The notes under the pieces are model-generated. The model was not told the DNA's origin and ran no database searches. It saw only the letters and a program-made list of their open reading frames with translations. 64,000 bases of DNA, from the NCBI GenBank assembly GCA_023898345.1, contig CP060218.1:1240001-1304000 (forward strand), read 5' to 3'. Source of the stretch: Candidatus Woesearchaeota archaeon (GTDB taxonomy: Archaea > Nanobdellota > Nanobdellia > Woesearchaeales > UBA583). The translations under genes were made by a program, and so were the position numbers. Within the stretch, counting starts at the first letter, position 1. Each line of letters begins with the position of its first letter. Positions 57,573 to 64,000 of this stretch are shown here, piece by piece.

Positions 57573-58784
57573 ATGTTTCTTGAACTTTGTCTTGCTGTTT
57601 TCTTGGGGCTTGTCTGTGGCATTGTAACGGGACTTCTTCCTGGACTGCATGTTAATTTGCTGGCTCAGATTGTTGTTAGTTTATGCTTTTCTTTTTCCTT
57701 TTCTTTCTCTTCTCAGATTCCTCTTGTCTTTCTTGTTGCGCTTGCTCTTTCTAACAGTTTTTTCTCTTTCCTTCCTCCTTTGTTTATTGGAACTGCTCAA
57801 AGTGACACGGCTCTTGTTCTGCTTCCCGCACAGCAGATGATGCAAGAAGGCCTTTTTCAGGATGCTGTTTTTTTGTCGGCGCTTGGCTCTGTGCTTGGGC
57901 TTGTTTTTGCTCTTTTGTGTACTCCTTTGCTTCTGCTTTTTTTGGAGAGTGCTTACTCTTTCTTTAAGGTGATTCTTGTCTTTGTTTTGTTTGCGGTTGT
58001 TATTTTTCTGATTCTTAGTGAGAAGGGATGGAATGAAAAATTTTGGGCTTTTCTTCTTGTTCTTCTTGTGTGTAGTCTTGGTCTTTTGGTTCTTGATTCT
58101 CCTCTTTTTGCAAATCCTTTACTTCTTTTGTTCTCTGGTCTTTTTGGCGTTAGTTCTTTATTGTATTCTTTTTTTTTGGGTTCTCTTTCTTTTCCTGAAC
58201 AAAAAAAGAAAAGGCAAGTTTCGCTTTCTTTGAAGGAGATTTTTCTTGGTGTTGGCGTTGGTGGTTTGTCGGCTGTGCTCTGTAGTGTTAGTCCTGGACT
58301 TGGGAGTTCGCAGGCTGGACTTTTGTTTTCTGGATTTTTTAGAAAATCGGGAAAGGCTGTTTCTGTTTTGAGTTTGAGTGCGATTACGACTATTGATTTT
58401 GTCGTGAGCATTGCTACGTTTTTTGTTCTTGGAAGGGCGAGAAATGGCGCTGTTGTTGGCATGCAAAATCTTGTGTTTGAACTTGACTCACAAACTTTTC
58501 TTTTGCTTTTGTCTGTCGCTGCTGTTGTTGGCTTTTTGTGTTATCTTCTCATGCCTGTTCTTGCATCCTTTCTTCTCAAGTTTTTTCAGTGCATCTCTTT
58601 GAAGATTCTTTTTCTTTGTCTGCTTTGTTTTCTTCTTTTTTTAGTTTTTTACTTTGAGGGTTTTTTTGGAATTCTTGCTTGTTTGTGCGCTACGAGTCTT
58701 GGCTTGCTTTGTCTGCTCTTGGGTGTTCGGCGCGTTCATCTGTGCTCGGTTCTGGTGCTTCCTTTTGCTTTGTCGCTGCTCTGA
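57573..58784 (+). CDS. TctA/DUF112-like integral membrane protein
   Basis: The protein has about ten very hydrophobic helices in about 403 residues. The early motif GIVTGLLPGLHVN and a later SAVLCSVSPGLGSSQAG are the paired GxxPGxxxN/S motifs of the tripartite tricarboxylate transporter subunit TctA and its archaeal DUF112 relatives. The transported compound is unknown, and no TctB/TctC genes are near. The ATG at 57573 is 26 bp from a TTCTTAAA box; an in-frame TTG at 57552 is less likely. Confidence 0.75.
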   Translation: MFLELCLAVFLGLVCGIVTGLLPGLHVNLLAQIVVSLCFSFSFSFSSQIPLVFLVALALSNSFFSFLPPLFIGTAQSDTALVLLPAQQMMQEGLFQDAVFLSALGSVLGLVFALLCTPLLLLFLESAYSFFKVILVFVLFAVVIFLILSEKGWNEKFWAFLLVLLVCSLGLLVLDSPLFANPLLLLFSGLFGVSSLLYSFFLGSLSFPEQKKKRQVSLSLKEIFLGVGVGGLSAVLCSVSPGLGSSQAGLLFSGFFRKSGKAVSVLSLSAITTIDFVVSIATFFVLGRARNGAVVGMQNLVFELDSQTFLLLLSVAAVVGFLCYLLMPVLASFLLKFFQCISLKILFLCLLCFLLFLVFYFEGFFGILACLCATSLGLLCLLLGVRRVHLCSVLVLPFALSLL

Positions 58785-58924
58785 GCTTGGAAAGATAGGT
58801 AATTCTAGAGATACTCTTCTTTGAGGTGCTGCTCTTTGAGGCGGTGTTGCTGCTTTGTACTTTTTTGAGCTTCCTTTGGATAGGGAACAGAGGATTAGCA
58901 AGAAAACAAGGAATAAGGGGAAGT

Positions 58925-59716
58925 TTATACTCTAATGTTGAGTAAATTTCCACTTTCATATTTCTTAAGTCCTTTTTTGTAAATGAAAAGTGAGACGAGA
59001 AAAATACTAGTGCTTGCAAAAATGCTTGCAACTAGCCAGAACAAAGAAAAACTTTGTAGGAGTATGACGGGTACGTTTGTAATGAAGGCTATAGGAAAGA
59101 CAAAGTAAAAGATAAATCTCCATGTACTATCAAAAATTGAAATTGGATATACAGAAAAACCTGTCAAAAAATTCATACCTGCAGAGGAAAGTCCTTGGGC
59201 ATTTCCAACATAAAATGCCATGGATTGAAAGATAAGATTTGTTGAAAATAGAACAAGAGTTCCTGTTGCTGTAACTATTATCAATACCCCCATACTCACC
59301 ATAGTCATGTTACCAAATAAGAAAAATAAACACACACCAAAGACAATATCTCCCATGCCTGAAAAATTACTTTTGCTGATCATAGTATGCAAGAGCTCGT
59401 TTTTTGGAAGAGCCAAGTGAAAATCCAAAGATCCTTCAGCAATAATTTTGTTTAGTTCTCTCCAGTTGCCAAAGAAAAAGTCTAAAAAACCATAACTTAG
59501 GCCAGCAAAAGCAAATAACAAAATAGAGCTCTCAAATCCCCATCCGTTTATGTTGTCAATTTTCTTAAAGAGAAAATACCAAAATAATATAAAAAAAAAA
59601 TCATTCAAAACCATAAAAAAAAATTGAGTTATGAAATTTACCCTATATTCCATTGCTGTACTTAGGTTTTGCTTAAAGTAAGCCAGTACAAAGGCGAAAT
59701 ATTTTTTACCCTCCAT
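58925..59716 (-). CDS. ABC-2 type transporter permease (COG3694/DUF990-like)
   Basis: The second membrane subunit of a three-gene ABC exporter. Six hydrophobic helices span 263 residues. Family features include SILLFAFAGLSYGFLDFFFGNWRELNKIIAEGSLDFHLALPKNEL, where the loop between helices contacts the ATPase, and FLTGFSVYPISIF. It overlaps the upstream permease gene by 11 bases. The substrate is unknown. Confidence 0.85.
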   Translation of the reverse strand: MEGKKYFAFVLAYFKQNLSTAMEYRVNFITQFFFMVLNDFFFILFWYFLFKKIDNINGWGFESSILLFAFAGLSYGFLDFFFGNWRELNKIIAEGSLDFHLALPKNELLHTMISKSNFSGMGDIVFGVCLFFLFGNMTMVSMGVLIIVTATGTLVLFSTNLIFQSMAFYVGNAQGLSSAGMNFLTGFSVYPISIFDSTWRFIFYFVFPIAFITNVPVILLQSFSLFWLVASIFASTSIFLVSLFIYKKGLKKYESGNLLNIRV

Positions 59717-60494
59717 TTACACTCACCTTTTTTACTCCTCGACTAAAGAGAAGAAGAGACAGTCCATAGAAGAGAATCAGGAATGCTATTTGAAAGGAGA
59801 AGACTTTCCAAAATAACTCCCAAGTAAACTGAACAAAGAGTTTTGCTGGATAATAGAGAAGAAAGGAAGTTGGTAAATACTGCGCAATGTTTTTTAGGAA
59901 GAGAGGCAATAATTCCAAGGGGAAAAAAACTCCACTGAATATGAAGAGAATTTTGCTGTAAATCCATTGGTATGGCGTTGCGTCTTCTACCCAAAATGCT
60001 ATTGTTGCAATGGAAAATCCTATGAGGTAATTAATGAGAACCCCTAAGAGTATTACTAGAAAAATAAGAGGGTAGAATTTGAAATCTAGTGGCGGTAGGC
60101 CAACATAGAATACTAGCATAAGTGAAACCCAAAATAGTCCTATGAGGAAAAGAAAAACTGTTTTTCCTAGAGATTCGCATAGATTGTAAAGGATGAAATT
60201 GTAGGGCTTGTTGAGGGAATTTACAACTTCTCCTTTCTGGATTGAAGAGCTTATTTCTTTTACGGGACTTCCACCAAAAAGCAAGATGATTTGTACCATT
60301 CCATAATACCAGAGCAGTTCATTTAGTGTGAATCCTAAAAAATTTGGATTCTGGTTAAATATGGCTGTCCATAATTTTATGAAAATGAAAACATAAATTC
60401 CTGAAATGAGGGCATGAAAGATCATGTCTGTCGTGTAGGTTAGGGATTCGAGAAGGTTTATTTTGAAAACACTCAGGTATTTTTGGAGTTTCAT
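59706..60494 (-). CDS. ABC-2 type transporter permease (COG4587-like)
   Basis: The first membrane subunit of the same exporter: 262 residues, six helices. The coupling region VKEISSSIQKGEVVNSLNKPYNFILY matches the partner permease at the same place. It overlaps the ATPase gene by four bases and the next permease by 11, so all three are one operon. Confidence 0.85.
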   Translation of the reverse strand: MKLQKYLSVFKINLLESLTYTTDMIFHALISGIYVFIFIKLWTAIFNQNPNFLGFTLNELLWYYGMVQIILLFGGSPVKEISSSIQKGEVVNSLNKPYNFILYNLCESLGKTVFLFLIGLFWVSLMLVFYVGLPPLDFKFYPLIFLVILLGVLINYLIGFSIATIAFWVEDATPYQWIYSKILFIFSGVFFPLELLPLFLKNIAQYLPTSFLLYYPAKLFVQFTWELFWKVFSFQIAFLILFYGLSLLLFSRGVKKVSVNGG

Positions 60495-61477
60495 TTTTGC
60501 TTGTAAATTTCCTCAATGATTTCTTCTATTTCTCTGTCGCTGATGTTAATATCTGCAATTCCCTTATCTTCATATTCTTTCATGACTTCTTCCATACATT
60601 CTTTTATTCCTGTTTTTCTTAGATCCACTTCACATTTTATCCTAAATTCTTCTTTTTCTAAAATGCTTACTCCATTTTTGTGAAATTCTTTTTCAATTGG
60701 ATTTTCAAAAATGATTTCAAAGACTTTTTTATTGAGATAATGCTTTTTCAAATTGCTCATGGAATCGTCATAGACTACTTGTCCATGATTGATGATTACC
60801 ACTCTTTCACAAACACTTTCTATGTCATCCATGTCGTGGCTTGTTAGTATGAGTGTTATTCCTTCTTCTTTGTTTAGGGTTTTGATTACTTTTCGAAGAG
60901 CTTTTTTGGACATGATGTCTAGTCCGATTGTCGGCTCATCAAGGAGGATGATCTCTGGTTTGTGCAGGAGTGCTAGGACTAGTTCGGCGCGCATTCTTTG
61001 TCCGAGGGAAAGCTTTCTGACGGGCGTGTACAAAAACTCTTTGATCTCAAATACTTTGATGAGATAGTCTAATCTTTTTTTGTACTCTTTTTCTTCTAAG
61101 TCGTAAATTTTTGAGAAAAGCTCAAAGCTATCCATTGGTGGAAGATGAAACCAAAGTTGGGATTTCTGTCCAAAAACTGTTCCTATTTTGTATGCTAATT
61201 TTTTTCTTTCTTTTGATGGTTCATAGCCTAGAACTTCCATTTGTCCTGAACTTGGAAAGAGTATTCCGGTTAGCATTTTGAGTGTGGTTGATTTGCCGGC
61301 GCCGTTTGGTCCTATGAATGCAACTGATTCTCCTTTTTGTATTTCAAGATTAAGATTTTTCACTGCGTCACAAAACTGATACTTTGGTTTGAATACTGCT
61401 TTTAGACTTCCTTTTAGTCCTGCTTCTTTTTTCTTTGTCTTGAATTTCTTATTCAGGTTCTTGACGCTTATGACCAT
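60491..61477 (-). CDS. ABC exporter ATP-binding protein (COG4586-like)
   Basis: The motor subunit of the exporter. Walker A GPNGAGKST is near residue 56, Q-loop GQKSQLWFHLPPMDSF near 103, signature LSLGQRMRAEL near 155, Walker B IILLDEPTIGLD near 175 and H-loop LTSHDMDD near 210. The C-terminal 100 residues are an extension typical of this subgroup. TTATAAG at 61500-61506 is 26 bp from the ATG. This three-gene set is common in bacteria, and transfer is possible. Confidence 0.92.
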   Translation of the reverse strand: MVISVKNLNKKFKTKKKEAGLKGSLKAVFKPKYQFCDAVKNLNLEIQKGESVAFIGPNGAGKSTTLKMLTGILFPSSGQMEVLGYEPSKERKKLAYKIGTVFGQKSQLWFHLPPMDSFELFSKIYDLEEKEYKKRLDYLIKVFEIKEFLYTPVRKLSLGQRMRAELVLALLHKPEIILLDEPTIGLDIMSKKALRKVIKTLNKEEGITLILTSHDMDDIESVCERVVIINHGQVVYDDSMSNLKKHYLNKKVFEIIFENPIEKEFHKNGVSILEKEEFRIKCEVDLRKTGIKECMEEVMKEYEDKGIADINISDREIEEIIEEIYKQK

Positions 61478-61612
61478 TTATTTTTTCAAGCTTAAGAGAT
61501 TATAAGTTTTTTTATGAGGCTGGAGTTAGTACATAGTGAGTGCTTATTAGGTTCTACTTATTTGTCGTCGCACTTACAATACCTTTAAAATGTGACATAA
61601 ATTTGTGATGCT

Positions 61613-62149
61613 ATGGACGATTTGTTTTTAGTAAGGCACGGACTTGCACTTCCTTCAGGTAGCTTATCTCCAGCAGGACTTGAACAGGCGAGTAGTTTGG
61701 GTGTTCGAATTGAGAACATACTTAGCGAGAGAACTCGAGAGATTTATGAGGCTACAGGTGAGTACCCTGAGAATTATCTCAGTACACAATTATTTGTGTC
61801 TTCTACCCAACCAAGAACAGTAGAAACTTTGAAGTACATTGTTTCAAAGTTTAGTCGTAATCCTTCTTCACGGCAACACATCTTGGAGAAAGAGACTTTT
61901 CAGAAGGATAGCTCTGCGGCTGTTGAACTTATTTTATCTTTGTTAAAAGAATATAGTTCTTATAGGGGAGTTCCTGTTTCTTTAGGGATTGTTGTTGGTC
62001 ATGATCCTATAATTGCTCACCTTGCAGCTCGCATAGTTGAACAAAATGACTTTGTTTTTCACGGTGATGAGGGACTGCTTAGAAGAACTCCTGAATGTGG
62101 TACTTATCATGTTCGCTTTGATGGTAAAACTGTAACTTATCTCGGGTAA
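61613..62149 (+). CDS. Histidine phosphatase family protein (SixA-like)
   Basis: A phosphatase of the phosphoglycerate-mutase superfamily. The catalytic LVRHG motif is at residues 6-10, the second Arg is in STQPRTVETL near 66, and the second catalytic His in VVGHDPIIAHLA near 127. At 178 residues it is the short SixA-like form. The target is unknown. CTTTAAAA is 26 bp upstream of the ATG. Confidence 0.82.
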   Translation: MDDLFLVRHGLALPSGSLSPAGLEQASSLGVRIENILSERTREIYEATGEYPENYLSTQLFVSSTQPRTVETLKYIVSKFSRNPSSRQHILEKETFQKDSSAAVELILSLLKEYSSYRGVPVSLGIVVGHDPIIAHLAARIVEQNDFVFHGDEGLLRRTPECGTYHVRFDGKTVTYLG

Positions 62150-62164
62150 TATAGTTGTCTACAA

Positions 62165-62300
62165 AGTAAAGAAATCGCTAAAACTATCATCCCAATCGGA
62201 GTAGGGTCCGTGGTGTTACGGCAATTTTCAAGACGCGATTTCTAACTCCCAGCTGGGAGGTCGCGGCAGATTTGTAAGGTATAATACCCAGAAGGGATTA
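62165..62300 (+). repeat. F2 structured repeat, near-full copy
   Basis: GTAAAGAAATCGCTAAAAC, AATCGGAGTAGGGTCCG, TTACGGCAATTTTCAAGACGCGATTTC, then AGCTGGGAGGTCGC and ATAATACCCAGAAGGGATTA. Directly before it, TATAGTTGTCTACAAAG (62152-62168) looks like the left end of an R1 repeat. Confidence 0.8.
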
Positions 62301-62362
62301 TCTTTTTTTTTGCAGAGATAAGAGCTACTTATTCATGCAAGGTCTCAAACTTCTTTTTCTCC

Positions 62363-62488
62363 CTAATTCTTCAGCTCTTCTTTAGATTGTTTTTGTAACT
62401 GTTCCCAGTGCCTTGAATATGAAGATAAATCGGAAGCTTTGGCGTTGTCTGAAAGAGATTTCATTATGTCTGCCATTATGGATGTCAT
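62363..62488 (-). CDS. Possible small protein (41 residues)
   Basis: An ATG at 62488 on the minus strand opens a 41-codon frame ending TAG, with a protein-like helical composition (MADIMKSLSDNAKASDLSSY, then HWEQLQKQSKEEL). The frame stays open 15 codons upstream. A TAAATTTA box at 62544-62551 is somewhat far. It may be a real microprotein or the end of a decayed gene. Confidence 0.35.
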   Translation of the reverse strand: MTSIMADIMKSLSDNAKASDLSSYSRHWEQLQKQSKEELKN

Positions 62489-62590
62489 CTCTAAACCCCA
62501 AGTATTGTCGTGACCTTTTCCTTTTATCTCTTGTTATATTCAGTAAATTTAAAGTTCTAGAAAGAAAAAAGGGCAAATAACTGGAAATAA

Positions 62591-63025
62591 CTATCGCAAA
62601 AAAGTTTTTAATAATGAATTTGACTTTTTAGCTTGAGATCTTAAAGTTCCTTCAAGACTATAAGCTTTAGATGCTAAAGAAGCAAAATTTAACTCTTGGA
62701 AAATAGTACCTACTGCATGACATGCCATAGAATATAAAAATAGATATTCTTCTTGTGTAAGGATTGGTTGTTGACCTTGTGGTAAGTGATCAAGTACATT
62801 TCCACCATGTTTAAATCCAGGTTCAGATATTTGTTGTGAAACTCTTTGTTCAAATCCCTCCAATATCCGACTATAATTTGGATCTTTATTATTAAAATCA
62901 GGCCTACTTTTTTTTAAGCTATTTATCATTAAGGTTTCTAAATATCCAGTATAATTTAAAAAATGCCCAATCACATAAGTTACTTTTTCTTCAGCGTTTA
63001 ATTGTTTGAAATTATTTTCCTCCAT
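62591..63025 (-). CDS. Orphan helical protein
   Basis: The ATG at 63025 (MEENNFK) is 26 bp from ATATTTAAAT; a frame open to 63091 is less likely. The 144 residues are helical and polar, with LNAEEKVTYVIGHFLNYTGYLETLMINSLKKS and LYSMACHAVGTIFQELNF. No family is recognised. Codon use looks more AT-rich than in neighbouring genes, which may indicate recent acquisition. Confidence 0.55.
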   Translation of the reverse strand: MEENNFKQLNAEEKVTYVIGHFLNYTGYLETLMINSLKKSRPDFNNKDPNYSRILEGFEQRVSQQISEPGFKHGGNVLDHLPQGQQPILTQEEYLFLYSMACHAVGTIFQELNFASLASKAYSLEGTLRSQAKKSNSLLKTFLR

Positions 63026-63091
63026 ATTAGTTTCAAAAATTAGTGAATTTAAATATTTTTTGTAGGATTTACTTTTTTTCTTTAAAAACAA

Positions 63092-63345
63092 AACGAACCC
63101 TAAATTTACTCTTCGGAATTTTTGCTAAGTAAAACCGCTTCCAGCTATTCCTCGTTTGGTTGCACCTACTACACTCAAATTTTGTTTGCAAACTCACAAA
63201 ACTTCATTAAGCCGCAATGTTAACTGGAATCGAAGTTTCACTTTACTATAAATCGTCTCTGCGAAGCAGACTAAATGTCAGAAGAACTAGAGGCGAGACA
63301 CGAACTTCTTTCGAACCATAAACTCCTGTTAAAAAAAGAAAAAAA
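63092..63345. other. Gene-free stretch before secY end
   Basis: No supported ORF, repeat-family member or tRNA was found here. There are short inverted segments (for example around TCTGCGAAGCAGA) but no convincing RNA gene. Confidence 0.5.
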
Positions 63346-64000
63346 TTACTTTCTCATGAGCTTCTTCAACAAAGTGAAGTCTTCCATGGACTCTCTTGCA
63401 AGCTGCTGGTAAAACTGGTAAATGACCATGATAAGCAGAAGAATTCCTGTTCCTGAGGTGAGTGCTGCCAGTATGTCGGCTGTCGCTGCCAAAAGTCCAA
63501 TTCCTGCCCCACCCATTAATGTTAGAGGAACGATATACCTATCTAAAATTTTCTCAATAATACGTTCGTCTTTTCTAAATCCTGGAATTTGTAAACCCGA
63601 ATTAATAATATTTCTTGCTTGTGAGCGTGCGTCCAAACCTGATGTTTGTATCCACAAATAAGCAAAGAGTGTTGCGAATATAGTCAAATACAAAACATAA
63701 CTAAGCATTTTTGGCCAAACATCTAATGAAAAAAGATTTCCAATATTAGACCAAATATCATGTGGATATATCCAGCTTATGAATCCGGAAATTGGTTGTG
63801 ACCCTCCCTGAAATTGGCCTAAAATATGTTCGGAGATAAATCGTGTTACAGAAGAAGCATCTGCTCTTGTTGCAACACTTTCAAGGAGTCTTGCCCATAA
63901 CTGTAGGTTTGCCGCTAATGCTGAAACTAAAATAATAGGAATTACTCCCGAATAAAAGAAATTCAATGGCCATTTGAAACTTTGTCCTCGAACTCTTCCG
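63346..64000 (-). CDS. secY: Preprotein translocase subunit SecY, C-terminal part (cut by window edge)
   Basis: The frame is open to the right edge. It continues upstream through GRVRGQSFKWPLNFFYSG, the conserved cytoplasmic loop before SecY helix 7. Seen here are helices 7-10: VIPIILVSALAANLQLWARLL, LSYVLYLTIFATLFAYLWIQTSG, IVPLTLMGGAGIGLLAATADILAALTSGTGILL, and the cytoplasmic tail SMEDFTLLKKLMRK. It is the pore of the Sec channel, partner of SecD at the other end of the window. Confidence 0.93.
   Translation of the reverse strand, partial: GRVRGQSFKWPLNFFYSGVIPIILVSALAANLQLWARLLESVATRADASSVTRFISEHILGQFQGGSQPISGFISWIYPHDIWSNIGNLFSLDVWPKMLSYVLYLTIFATLFAYLWIQTSGLDARSQARNIINSGLQIPGFRKDERIIEKILDRYIVPLTLMGGAGIGLLAATADILAALTSGTGILLLIMVIYQFYQQLARESMEDFTLLKKLMRK

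Noticed and set aside
57953..59031. Arg/Lys/Ser-rich minus-strand ORFs over the TctA-like gene and its downstream gap
   Set aside because: They mirror a Phe/Leu-rich membrane gene and run across the gene border without a promoter.
63092..63345. A small RNA or tRNA gene before the secY end
   Set aside because: No cloverleaf or long stable stem could be traced by eye.

Overview
The window is archaeal, most likely from a DPANN-type lineage (Woesearchaeota/Pacearchaeota-like). This is inferred from gene content and style, not from a database match. The sequence is AT-rich. It carries archaeal-only or archaeal-type information genes: PCNA, RPA with a zinc finger, XPD helicase, RadB, TBP, EF-1beta, RNase P component 2, a TtuA-type tRNA thiolase, a beta-CASP RNase, SecD and the 3' part of SecY. 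Most transcription units have a TATA box centred about 26 bp before the start-codon A, so mRNAs are mostly leaderless. I used this rule to choose several starts.

Layout. 1-8.7 kb: coiled-coil protein (cut by the left edge), secD, a deoxyribosyltransferase-like gene, a methyltransferase, a beta-CASP nuclease, PCNA and a Zn-ribbon/membrane operon. 8.7-10.2 kb: a pilin-propeller protein on the minus strand. 10.3-16.2 kb: RPA, an orphan gene hit at its last codons by an intact IS5/IS903-like element, DnaJ, a membrane protein and a DUF504-like gene. 16.2-25.5 kb: DUF835 membrane protein, RimK-like ligase, RNase P subunit, TtuA, TBP, EF-1beta, XPD, an EgtD-like methyltransferase and an HD (RelA/SpoT-type) hydrolase. 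25.5-26.5 kb: an IS481-like element next to the HD gene promoter. 26.6-35.9 kb: NhaD antiporter, then five consecutive pilin-like surface proteins (one with an FGE/SUMF1-type head, four with seven-bladed propellers). 36-40 kb: SDR, a two-repeat orphan, hypACD and a DUF1858/HesB-like fusion. 40-52 kb: large secreted or surface proteins, a PKD protein, an AAA ATPase with winged helix, tRNA-Leu, a Tat substrate and a 1701-residue exported protein. 52-64 kb: CheD-like protein, CBS protein, RadB, coiled-coil protein, NDP-sugar nucleotidyltransferase, ubiquitin-like sulfur carrier, TctA-like membrane protein, a three-gene ABC exporter, a histidine phosphatase and secY (cut by the right edge).

The most striking system is the modular cell-surface set. 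Six proteins share a type IV pilin N-terminus and a two-cysteine stalk, with swapped heads. All 35 propeller blades in the five propeller proteins carry a W-N-x-S/T N-glycosylation sequon at the same place, seven per protein. The four tandem copies have conflicting mosaic N-termini that imply gene conversion, and each has its own near-identical promoter. This looks like a glycosylated, recombining adhesin or pilus family, perhaps used in contact with a partner cell (inference).

The second theme is at least four families of short structured intergenic repeats (called R1, F2, F3 and F4 here) that occur alone or as composite blocks, including one block inside the pilin array.
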